This document shows, one piece after another, positions 37,389-47,058 of a DNA stretch of 64,000 bases. The notes beneath the pieces are model-generated. The model ran no database searches, was not told the origin of the DNA, and was given only the letters and a program-made list of their open reading frames with translations. Origin of the DNA: Drosophila pseudoobscura. Its lineage: Eukaryota; Arthropoda; Insecta; Diptera; Drosophilidae. The DNA is taken from assembly GCF_009870125.1 (NCBI RefSeq), contig NC_046681.1, forward strand, positions 3,782,001 to 3,846,000, written 5' to 3'. The translations under genes and the position numbers were made by a program. How positions within the stretch are numbered: position 1 is the first letter of the stretch; every line of letters begins with the position of its first letter.

Positions 37389-37400
37389 TGGGCTATCAGT
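37389..37400 (-). promoter_or_regulatory. nimB2: GATA-type motif upstream of nimB2
   Basis: Minus strand reads ACTGATAGCCCA about 190 bases before the nimB2 start codon. It differs by one missing A from the ACTGATAAGCCCA found in front of nimB3 and nimB5. Role inferred. Confidence 0.45.
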
Positions 37401-38187
37401 GGGGCAGCCGGAACGAAGGTTTACTCTCAGTAGCTGAACAGATGAATAGCTTTATGGTAAAATAAATTGATAATTAACAATTTGTGTTTGCTCTTGCTTA
37501 CTGCCTACTGTCAAACCATTTGTGAGCAGTTCCACCAAAAGCCAGCAACAAATGACTATGATTGATCTGGCTTTGAACATTTAAGCGAGTTCCACAGAAT
37601 ATATGCACCATAGATGTTAGAAATTTGTACCCCATTTGGGCTTAAAGAAGATTTATGTATGTACTATTTTATAATGAACCAATCGAAACGTTGTGACTCG
37701 TGCCACTACTCTACTTATAAGTACAATATATTCCTGCACTTCGTCTTTCCTTTTTCACCGGATCGAAAATAATCTCCGTATGGACTCAGCCACAAGAAAT
37801 TGTATTCTTTATTCCGAGCATTTCCGCATAACATATTATATTTTATTAGATATGATAAATTCCTATTATGATCTTAAAAATTAAGGATAACCCAGATTTT
37901 GGTTGCTCCAGCTCCTATAGTCTAAGAACAAGACGTTAATCGATTCGGCTGATCAAGAATATATGAAAGTATATACTCTATGGGGTCGGTAACGCTTCCT
38001 TCTTCCTTTTTCATTATACATCTACACGTATCTTATATACCCTTCTGCTCTTTGAGTAACGAAAAAATTAAGAATATTTATGAAAAGTAGTACTTGTTTT
38101 TATTTCGGGTGAACGGATGAACAGATTCGACAATTGTTGAAATAGATCATTGGTTTTTGCTATTCTTAACGTCTCTATGACATCGAT
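37401..38187. other. Intergenic region nimB2 to nimB3
   Basis: Non-coding. The first part is upstream DNA of nimB2. A repeat fragment lies at about 37888-38055. The rest is AT-rich and includes the nimB3 3' flank. Confidence 0.6.
37888..38055 (+). repeat. Diverged fragment of the dispersed repeat (right end)
   Basis: It shares with the element at 15863-16962 the run TTGGTTGCTC-AGCTC-TATAGTCT, the block TCGATTCGGCTGATCAAGAA, TATGGGGTCGG-AACG-TTCCTTCT, and a decayed right end. It is shorter and more diverged than the three main copies. Confidence 0.7.
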
Positions 38188-38613
38188 TTACATCTGCTTG
38201 CACCGCCGCTCCTCCCGATAGTAGCCCGGAGCACACTCACAGTAGCCTGGCGAGAGGCACAGGCCGTGCGCACAATCCTCGGTACAGATGGGCTGGCATT
38301 TCAGGTTCTGTGGGCTGCCATGGTTCACGTAGCCCTCGCAGCAGTAGGAGATCTGACGGAGTCTCGCATTCGGGTTGATGGTTTCCACCCTGCAAGATAA
38401 TTGATGTGATGTGAGACTCGTTGTGGGAACTCTGGGAGAGGCCTAAGCCTACATCTCTTCCTTGTAGCAGACGCCGGAGTCTCGTGTGGCCAGCATCTCA
38501 CGCTCCCAGTTCTGTTCGGGCAGCTTTAGCCAGAACTGAGCGGCAGTGGGCGAGGGTCGCTCAATCGCTAGGCAGACGATAAGAAGGCCAATCAGTGGGG
38601 ATTTCAAGTGCAT
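38188..38613 (-). CDS. nimB3: NimB3: small secreted protein with a single NIM repeat
   Basis: Exons 38613-38453 and 38389-38188 join to 120 residues. The start is ATG 38613, giving a signal peptide (LKSPLIGLLIVCLAIERPS); the longer upstream frame has no such advantage. Exon 1 ends VCYKEEM at the same phase-2 position where other NimB genes have VP. The donor GTAGGC is weak. Exon 2 has SYCCEGY then one NIM repeat (CQPICTEDCAHGLCLSPGYC and on to CECAPGYY), ending RRCKQM. It is the shortest Nimrod protein here, matching the one-repeat NimB3. No membrane segment. It may be a secreted single-module ligand or modulator; function unknown. Confidence 0.88.
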
Positions 38614-39032
38614 TTCGTTCAGCTCTACAATTGTGAATGGGGCCGTGAATGGCAATGATCGTCAGCGCTGCGATCGCAAGTGTCTCCGAGCTACTAAATT
38701 GTCTTCCCAGTCAGGCTCGGCTTTTATGTGTATGGAGAAAGAAATTGTCTATGTTCATGAATAGATAATTACTCGTACTATTTTAAAATAGACAATACAG
38801 CAGGGGCGTCGCTCATAGGGGGCTACACGACCCATATGTATGCATGTACGCATATGTAGGTACGATTGTGCATGAGCCCACTGATACTGATAAGCCCACT
38901 CTATTTGAGAAATATTTCAATGTTTATTACAATTTTCTTTGTGACTGAAAAAGTGGGAGAGAGTATACGGAAAATAGAGTGACTTCGAGGAGAACATAAA
39001 CTCTTATCAGTCCATGTAGCAACGCGCTCCTC
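38614..39032. other. Intergenic region nimB3 to nimB4
   Basis: Holds the nimB3 promoter and the nimB4 3' flank. A 14-bp GATA-type motif shared with nimB5 lies at 38886-38899. Otherwise nothing recognised. Confidence 0.6.
38886..38899 (+). promoter_or_regulatory. nimB3: GATA-type motif upstream of nimB3, identical to that of nimB5
   Basis: ACTGATAAGCCCAC, about 275 bases upstream of the nimB3 start codon and on the strand opposite to the gene. The same 14 bases occur at 41575-41588 in front of nimB5. It contains the TGATAAG GATA core. Confidence 0.5.
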
Positions 39033-40859
39033 TCACAGCCACCACATCGAGTTGTGGAACCTCTCGGCTCCGCCCAAGATGAAGTGCCTGCCAAGTAGGA
39101 GCTCGAACTCCAGGATTAGGGAGCTATTCGCCCGCGTTGGATCCACCGAGGCATAGGTGGTGACCGTGTCCGGCGACATACACTTGTCAATGAACCGCAC
39201 CTTCCCCTCCAGACAGCGACACCGCCCCAGGGAGCTGCACAGTCCCATCGCACACTTCTGATAACTAGTCTCTGGTCCGGGCACTATGGCACATCCACAC
39301 ACATTTGGAGCAATGCACTTGCCATAAAAGCCACAGCCTCGATCGCAGACGGCCTCACACTTCTCCCGGTTCCGCACATATCCGTTGAAGCAGCGACAGT
39401 TTCCCGGGGAGATGCAGACTCCGTTTTCACAGTTGTCTCCGCAGTCGGGCAGGCAGCTGGCAGTATTATTGTCGTACCGGAATCCGTTCTGGCAGACACA
39501 AGTGGTCTCGTTCGCACGGAAGCCATTCTCGCAGCGCCTGGATGGAGAGTCAAAATTGTCAAAAAGATAAAGCCTTTGTTGATACTGGTTCCATAAAATT
39601 ACTGTAAGTTTCAAACTTTCGAACGAATCTTCAAATAACCAACAATTATAGAAATCGCGATGAAAATGCTGAGAAATATTTCTCACTTTCTCCCACATCA
39701 TCAGCGTAATAATTTTTGGAACTTAGGATACCAAAATAAGTCAAAGAAGTGTGAAAAACACCTCATATGTCGGAGATTCGGACGGACATAAGTAGCTAAG
39801 AAATGGTGCAATTAAAACTCACACTTGATATTTATATGAGAGAAATTTATATGGCTTATTCAGTGGATCGTTCGCGTTTCCCTCCCAACACTTACTTATA
39901 GAAACCGTTTTCGCAGGAGGTGCCATTGATGCGTTTGTGGTAGCCGGGAAAGCACTCGCATTGATTCGGAGCCACGCAGTGTCCGTACCCGCAGTCGGGA
40001 ATGCAGATGGGTTGACAGCCCAAGGCCGCCGACTCGCGCAAACCCCTGACGAAGCCCTCGGCACAGGAGCATTTTCCAGGCTCCAGACAGACCTCGTTGT
40101 GTCCACAGGTCTGATTACATTGCGGCTGGCAGAAGAGTCGGGACCCATCCAGCTCGTAGCCTTTATCGCAGAGGCAGGTCCCGTTCAGATAGCAGCGACC
40201 ATGGGGGCATCCCAGTGGGCAGGTCGGCACACAGTTGTTGCGGTAGTTAAGCACAAAGTCGTCAAAGCACTGGCAAATCCCGCCGGCTAGACAGAACCCG
40301 TTCTCCTGGCACCGATCGTCGCAGTCGGGGACGCACTTGCTCCAATCGTACTCATAGCGCCGCCACCCCTTGCAGCACACTTCGATCACATTGAAGTGGG
40401 GGTTGGTGGTGCTGTTGCCCACGATCTTCACCTCCTTGTCGTACTGAAAGAAGACAGCCCTAATCAAAGGAGTGAGTAGTGGGTGCATGAGTATATGAGT
40501 ACATCCGAAAACGGCAATAAACAAATAAATCTGAATATTTCGCGATCTGCTACGAAAAAACCTACTCACGGAACTTCCCGGTAGCACTTGTCCGGATGTT
40601 CTCCTCGTCGAGGCAGCGACAGGCCATTGGGAATTATGAAGGGCTTTCGACTGGTGGTCGTCGAGGAGTGGCGCCGCTGCTGTGCCTGCTGCTCGCGCTG
40701 CTGCTGCTGCCTCAGTTGCTGATCCCTGAGGCGTGCTTGGTCGTCCTGCTGCTGCTGCAGTTGCTGCTCATGCAGCTGTAGCTCCATGGCCTGCAGCAGA
40801 CAGAGGAACACAACCAGCAGTACCGATTGGATACCCAACGTACGCAAAAGCTGCGACAT
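39033..40859 (-). CDS. nimB4: NimB4: secreted NIM-repeat protein, three exons
   Basis: Exons 40859-40570, 40459-39896 and 39537-39033 give 452 residues. The start ATG 40859 leads into a signal peptide (LGIQSVLLVVFLCLLQAM). Next comes a glutamine-rich linker of about 45 residues (QQLQQQQDD, QLRQQQQREQQ). Exon 1 ends KCYREVP and exon 2 contains EVCCKGW followed by NIM repeats, seven to eight in all across exons 2 and 3. The end is a non-NIM tail (SSLILEFELLLGRHFILGG) like that of NimB1. There is no membrane segment. In D. melanogaster NimB4 is a secreted factor that helps clearance of apoptotic cells by macrophages and glia; transfer of that role to this gene is inference. Confidence 0.9.
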
Positions 40860-40968
40860 TTCAGCCTTGTTGGGCGAGTTACCGAAGCGTTCAAGTCGCG
40901 ATTGCCGACTGTTCCGGCACCGACGACTCACTTGGGTCAGTCAGCGTCTTAATCGCGGCCAGAGGCTG

Positions 40969-40976
40969 AGATAAGC
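40969..40976 (+). promoter_or_regulatory. nimB4: GATA site upstream of nimB4
   Basis: AGATAAGC, 110 bases upstream of the nimB4 start codon, on the opposite strand. Matches WGATAR. Function inferred. Confidence 0.45.
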
Positions 40977-41574
40977 GGGCTTGACTTTTAATTGAAATAC
41001 GAGAGCTTTGGTCTGTGCTGAGGACCGGGAGAGAGATTGATCCAGAGCCACGATGCGGGGCAATTCATGTACGAGTATGTATGTCAAGTGAAAGAGTGAA
41101 CTGCGCCGAAGTATAGATTGTTGTATGGCATTTCACAGCTAATTAAGGTACTTCTACTTGTTTTATTGATCAAATGAATACGAGTATATATAAACAATAT
41201 AGAAACAATTACTTGAATTGCAAAACTACGCGGACGTGGGATACACAGTAAAATACACCTTTTCGAAGCATAAGGAGCAACTCGTATAAATTGTTTTCGG
41301 GATGTTATTGCAGTTATATTTTAGAATATTGGACGATAAGGTTTTTTTGTGGAATTTGGATCTTGGCTAAGGGTTAGAAGGGGATCAAGCAAAAGATCTA
41401 AGATGACATTTTCGTATAATTTGTACATATCTATACATATGTATCTATCCCTACATACATCAATCAGACGCCTCTCCTTCATCTGTAACGTAATTGTATT
41501 TATTGTTTCCTAATCATCTCGAAAACCACAACCGAATTCCGCTCTATTTCGCCTAGGCTTTCCAGAGACCCTAA

Positions 41575-41588
41575 ACTGATAAGCCCAC
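41575..41588 (+). promoter_or_regulatory. nimB5: GATA-type motif upstream of nimB5
   Basis: ACTGATAAGCCCAC, 115 bases upstream of the nimB5 start codon. Identical over 14 bases to the motif upstream of nimB3. NimB5 is known as a fat-body product in D. melanogaster, and fat body uses the GATA factor Serpent, which fits. Confidence 0.5.
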
Positions 41589-41702
41589 GAGCCAACTCTG
41601 GGTAGGCGGAGAGCTCGCTAATCTCAGGCACATTAGTAGGATTTTAGCAAGCGTATTGCGAGGAACGTAAACAGCAAACAATTAAAGAAGAATAGACGGG
41701 AA

Positions 41703-42822
41703 ATGTGGTTACATGAGACGAGCCAACATCTGGGCCTGCTGCTTCTCTGCCTGGTTTTGGGCCTGCCCCCTACCCAAACGAATGTGCCCAACTACTCGGA
41801 GTATGATGGCCCGAATCGCTACGACCCTAGGCGCCCCCAGTCTCAGGATCCAAGTCAATTCGGACGTCGCTATTCGTCCAATAGACAACAGTCGCCCTCT
41901 CAGCCGCTTTTCAACCGTCCTGGGGGAGCCAACTATGAGGTTTTGAGGCCCTTGGAACAGCAGCCAAAGCGGCGTGAGTACCTGGTCCGCTCCCACGAGA
42001 CGCTATTCGACAGGGAGCAGCACAAGTGCCGCATTTGGGTGCCGTAAGTAGCTGCAGCGTCGCATTCTGCGTGATAAAAACGAGTACATTTTTACTACCC
42101 CACCCACTGCTTCAGTCCCGAAACGGCCCCAAAGTACCCGCACGCCAACACCATTCAGTCAGACCTGGCCAACAAGCTATCGCTGATCGAAGTCTGTTGT
42201 ACTGGCTACTCCGCCAGCCGCCTGCTGGGAGTGACCCAGTGCCGTCCCCTGTGCGGGTGTCAGAACGGAAGCTGCCGTGCTCCAGGAGAATGCGACTGCT
42301 ACGAGGGATTTGTGAAGAACGACAACGGGGACTGCGTTTTCGCCTGTCCGCTGGGATGCCAGAACGGCCGCTGCTTCCTCGACGGCAGCTGCCTCTGCGA
42401 TCCTGGCTACAAGCTGGACGAAACGAGGCGCTTCTGCCGGCCCATCTGCAGCAGCGGTTGTGGCAACAGCCAGCGCCATAACTGCACGGAGCCCGAGGTT
42501 TGTGGCTGCTCGAAGGGGTACCAGTTGACTGACGATGGCTGTCAACCGGTTTGCGAGCCGGACTGCGGCATTGGGGGCCTCTGCAGGGACAACAACGAGT
42601 GCGAGTGCGGACCGGGATACATGCTTAAGGATGGGGTCTGTCAAACCGACTGTTATCAGTGAGTACTCGTAGTGGTGCAATATACTGGTACGCCTTTCAC
42701 TTCACTTACTCTTTACTCACCGCAGAAAGTGCAGCAATGGAGTGTGTGTCAGTCGGAACCGATGCATCTGTGATCCGGGCTTTAGCTACCATGAACCATC
42801 CACAATGTGTATTCCTGTTTAG
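41703..42822 (+). CDS. nimB5: NimB5: secreted NIM-repeat protein, three exons
   Basis: Exons 41703-42043, 42116-42658 and 42726-42822 give 326 residues. The signal peptide is at residues ~10-27 (LGLLLLCLVLGLPPTQT). A Pro/Gln/Arg-rich linker follows. Exon 1 ends KCRIWVP, and exon 2 begins the CCTGY motif and NIM repeats (CRPLCGCQNGSCRAPGECDC and following), five in all, the last completed by exon 3 (CICDPGF...MCIPV). No membrane segment. AATAAA at 42900-42905 is a likely poly(A) signal. In D. melanogaster NimB5 is a fat-body-secreted factor that limits blood-cell proliferation and adhesion according to nutritional state; the same role here is inferred. Confidence 0.9.
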
Positions 42823-43039
42823 GAGGGAAGAGACCTATTTTATTACCGAATTCTTTATTTATGCACTCCCCAAAAGGGAATAGGATTAGACAGCTATATA
42901 ATAAATTCAAATATACAAGCCGAAGTGGCAGTTATCTGAGATCCATCTACATTCGCGGGAATGAAAAAACTTAATTAATCATTCGATAATTATATTTAAA
43001 TACGTATGTATTTAGTTTTAGCAAAACAAAGTTATGATT

Positions 43040-45290
43040 CTAATGAGCATTCACGTAAATGGCTTCATCGGGTTGGTAAACACGTCTGGGGTAATACTTT
43101 GGATAGCATTTAACGGCTGTGGCTACGATGGCCACAAGAACGACGACAGCGATGCACCACCCCACTCCAGAGAGCCAGCTGGATGACTCCAAGCTGGTTG
43201 TCTGGGCTATGCTGGATTCGGCCTTGGCGGCATCATTCTTCTCTTGCTGCGCGGCCTCCTCGGGTTTGAGCACCTTGCATATGTAGCGCGCTACCTCGGA
43301 GCTGTAGTCCTCATTTCCGCCACATACTAGTTGTCCACTTGCGGGATCACAGAGGCACTTCAATAGATCCAGGCAGGGCTTGTCATGATCATCCACACAA
43401 ACGTTGACACACTTGGCGTTGTTCAGTGGACCCAGTTCGTCATACTCATTCCAGCAGAGGCAATCCCTAGAACAGTTTGGGACTGGAATTTGAAGAAGGC
43501 CAGCTAAGGAAACAGCAGCGCTGGAGGTTGAGCCATCGAGAGGTATGGAGGTCGTAGTAGATGTAGAGTCCGCAAAGGACGCAGAGGTGGAGGTAGTTTG
43601 GTGCCTACACCCCTCGTCTGTCTGCTCATAGCCAGGCCGGCAGGTGCACACCTCTGGCTCCAGGCAGTCCCCGAACTGGCAGCCCTTGCTGCAGTGGGGT
43701 ACGCAAGTGGAGGGGGAGATGTGCACGTAACCCTCCAGGCAGCTACAATGGTCCGGTCCAGTGCATGTAGATTTCGCACATGGGGTTTGACAGACGGGTT
43801 GACAGACCACGATGCCAGATTCGTTGGCCACCGGCTGGTAGCCCACGTGGCAGAGACAGATGTCCGGCTCCACGCAATCACCGTGCTTACAACCATTCGC
43901 GCAAACCGCCTCACAAATATGCTGCGAGCTCGCCTGGAAACGGTAGCCAGCTGCGCAGGAGCACGTCTCTGGGTGGGTGCAGTGTCCATGCACGCAGTTG
44001 AGACTGCACTGGGGTTCGCAGGTCTTGTTGGGGCCCATCAGGTAGCCTATGCTGCAGACACAGACCTCCGGCGAGAAGCAGAAGCCGTTGGCACAGCCTT
44101 GGCTGCACTTTGGCTCGCACTTGCCGTCTTCCCCGGTCGCCACATATCCGGGGTAGCATTCGCAGACGTTAGGGGCCGTGCATCGCGCATAGTCCGAGCA
44201 CTGCTGGGGACAGTACGGCTCGCAACGGTCTGCCTTCATGATATAGCCCGGATCGCAGATGCAGACGGAGGGTGACAGGCAACTGCTATGCTCGGGACAG
44301 CCCTGGGAGCAAACGGGCCGACAGTTCTCCCCGGAATACCCGGCCTCGCACTCGCACACTCCGGGTCTCACGCACTGACTGTGTTCACCGCAACCAGCGT
44401 CGCATATGGGAAAGCACTTGCCCTCCCCATCGGCCTGATAACCCTTCTCGCAGACGCAGACGTTCGGCTCCTGGCAGAACGAGTTGGGATCGCATTGGGG
44501 CAGACAGACGGGCTGACACGTGGAGTCGATCTCCGACTTGGTATAGCCGTCGATGCACTCGCAAACTCCCGGCTCGGCACAGAAGCTGTTATTCCCACAG
44601 GGCTCTGGGCATACAGGCAGGCATTCGCCGTCGTTGTGGACCTTCTGGTGTCCCTCGTTGCAGGCACAGCGATCCGGCATCAGACAATACTCGTTCTTGC
44701 CGCAGTCGGAACAAATGGGATCGCAATCGGCTCCGCCATATCCATCCTTGCAGCTACACTGATTCGGAGCGGTGCAGTAACTGTTTCCGGAGCAGCCTCC
44801 AGAGCAAACGGGCTTGCAGTTTTGGATAGATCCCTCGTAGCCGTCACAGCAGGCCTGTTTTGTTTCAATTCTATAGTTCACCTGGGGGTGTAAAATAACT
44901 TTTATTAATATTTGATTTACTCAGAGCATAAAGAATACGTTTACACAAAAAGTACAAAATGCATCGTTGTTTTTTTTTTTTTTTTTTTTTTGATTAATAA
45001 AGGCTATGGGTAAATAGCACAATTTCTTCTTATTTTTAGACACTTCCGGGTAGTTTTGAAATCCATTCAGGACTTACTTCATTTTGCCATCCATATACTG
45101 TACGAAACTTGGTTTGCCAGCCTTGCCAGAAGGAATGTTTCTGATACGGCTCCTGGCGAGACCTGTAAACCGACCGCGTGTACGGAACATTCTCGAAGCT
45201 CGTACAGATCTTTGGATCATAGGCTCGAACCGCACAAAGGAAGCCAACAGCCAGGACCAAGCCCATCCCAAGACCTACATTGTGAGTCAT
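43040..45290 (-). CDS. nimC1: NimC1: multi-NIM phagocytic receptor, two exons
   Basis: Exons 45290-45078 and 44881-43040 join in phase 0 to 684 residues. The start ATG gives a signal peptide (VGLGMGLVLAVGFLCAVRA). Residues ~25-85 are EMI-like: ICTSFENVPYTRSVY, then QACCDGYEG just after the intron. Twelve NIM repeats follow, the first seven with a longer CxxxxxxC spacing (e.g. CGNNSFC), the last five with the classic NGxC-type spacing. A Ser/Thr-rich stalk and a separate Cys-rich module (CSRDCLCWNEYDE ... LVCGG) precede one membrane helix (WCIAVVVLVAIVATAVKCY) and a short tail ending EAIYVNAH. In Drosophila NimC1 is the plasmatocyte receptor (P1 antigen) that takes part in bacterial phagocytosis. 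Confidence 0.92.
44971..44990. repeat. Poly(T) tract in nimC1 intron
   Basis: Uninterrupted T run of about 20 bases in the single nimC1 intron (44882-45077). On the sense (minus) strand this is poly(A), well upstream of the acceptor. Confidence 0.9.
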
Positions 45291-45460
45291 GGCTTTGGTG
45301 ATCAATGTTTTCCAACTCTAGTATAATTCGTATCTCCAAGTAAGCGTTCAGTTCTGCGTTCTGTACAACGTTCCGAATTGAACTGAGCCCTCAAACTGGG
45401 ATTTCCATTCAAGTTCTCGCATCTCCGGGTATTCGTATTCGGCCACATCCGTTGGATGCG

Positions 45461-45675
45461 AGATAAACTATGCTTTTGCACTCGCAAATATTAGGAACTC
45501 GATTTTATCTCAGTAATACTTTGTGTCCTGGTTCTGGTATTGCACTGTTTAATAGGAGAAGTGATAAAAAGAAGCTCTTCCAGCGACCTTGATCCCTTAA
45601 GTAAATCTTTTCTTGGAGCTCTGTCTTCACAGATATCTTTTTATATTTTCACAACTTAAAAGAAGTCGTTTATCT
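45461..45675. promoter_or_regulatory. nimC1: Cluster of four GATA-type sites upstream of nimC1
   Basis: AGATAA at 45461-45466, TTATCT at 45505-45510, TGATAA at 45562-45567, TTATCT at 45670-45675, that is 170-385 bases upstream of the start codon. Such sites are needed for blood-cell expression of other phagocyte receptor genes in flies. AT-rich DNA gives some sites by chance, so the cluster is only suggestive. Confidence 0.4.
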
Positions 45676-46917
45676 GACCATAGCTGTTCTCTGCCTATCT
45701 GTGCCTTACAAAATATTTTTCTTCCTAACAACGCATTACCGAACAATGTTTTGCATGATAATAAAGTTGCATATGTATAGTATTAATTAATATATGTATA
45801 TATATATATATCTTGGCAGTATTATGTATGGACCTCTCAAGCTACTGCGTGGGAAGATTAGTTGGAAACAATCAGCTGGAATTTCATTAACAGAAATAAA
45901 ACGGAAAAGTTACTCAGTCGCGTTCGGTCATTGAGGTCATAAAACTCAAAGTAAAAACTAAATAAATATGGAATTATGTATATTTAATTACTAGCTGACC
46001 CGCAAACCATTTCCGCAGTTTGTGAGCAATTTCAGTTGCTCCGAACGACGTCATATTGAAGCATTAATTGAATATATACTTCAGGAACAGATTCGATATT
46101 GAATCTGTGCCGATGAACATGCCGCTTAATGGTTCACGTGGTGTCTATTTTCAAGTTGTTGTTTTTTTCCTCATACACAACACATACGAACATATCTGAA
46201 TAATGTTTGAATTTGAGCGCACGAAAATGGAGACATTCTTTACCCCCAAAAACAATCAGCATTCGGGTGAGCGTAATACTCAATGTTTGGCTCGTATTCG
46301 AATGCGAGGCGAAGAAACAACTCAGATGTAACGGCTCAATGTACTTGTTGGGTTTGTCTGCAAATTTGTCTGCACACAAATAGTAGAGACCAAACTTTAT
46401 TATGTTTACATGTTTAAAGGGATATTTGGAGATTCTTCATACAAAAACCTTAAAATCCCGTGTAATAAATGGTGGGTTGCGATAGGAATGGGAAAAATAG
46501 TTGGGAACCTTTTCGGTCTAGCCGTTTGAGTGGAAATAAACCACAATCAACGTGACACAAAATTGTAAATTGTAGATGATTTCAATATTATTTTATCACT
46601 AAATCAAAGTCGATGCACCAAAGCGACAAAGTATAGTCACATCATGTTTCCATTGTGGGTCTCATACAGGAATCTTATTTATATGCATTTTTATATACTC
46701 ATGCCCGTGGCTAAAATTGCACGATAAGCGAGACCACAAAAGTCATTTACATACGAGTATTCAATGTTAAGGATCTCAATTTGCGTGGACTGCACTTGGA
46801 CTCGTATCGCAATCTCTGCTTTGGGTTCAATAAACACATATAGCACATGGGGTATCTGTCCTATATATGTATGTATATATAGAGTACATAAAGACGCAGA
46901 AAAATATAAAGCTAGGA

Positions 46918-46925
46918 TGATAAGC
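46918..46925 (+). promoter_or_regulatory. nimC2: GATA site upstream of nimC2
   Basis: TGATAAGC, 134 bases upstream of the nimC2 start codon. The core is the same as in the nimB5 and nimB3 motif. Confidence 0.45.
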
Positions 46926-47058
46926 GCTCGTGTCGGGATTGCTTGTCCATCTTAATGTAATTGAGAACTCACTTGTCTGATCATTTGTCAAGTGTATCTT
47001 AAAGTGAGCAGTTGCCTCGAGCGTTTAGTCCAGTGTTTCTACAACATAATTCCCGAAT

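Larger units (their letters stand above)
40860..41702. other. Divergent promoter region nimB4 / nimB5
   Basis: Shared upstream region of two divergently transcribed genes. It contains AGATAAGC at 40969-40976 near nimB4 and ACTGATAAGCCCAC at 41575-41588 near nimB5. No clear TATA box. Confidence 0.65.
45291..47058. other. Divergent promoter region nimC1 / nimC2
   Basis: 1.8 kb between two divergent receptor genes. GATA-type sites occur near nimC1 at 45461-45466, 45505-45510, 45562-45567 and 45670-45675, and near nimC2 at 46918-46925. TATA-like AT repeats occur at 45791-45812 and 46863-46880. An open frame on the minus strand at 46134-46379 has no recognisable feature. Confidence 0.6.

Noticed and set aside
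43598-44893. Overlapping plus-strand frames over nimC1
   Set aside because: Shadows of the NIM-repeat exon; the periodic Cys codons reduce antisense stops.
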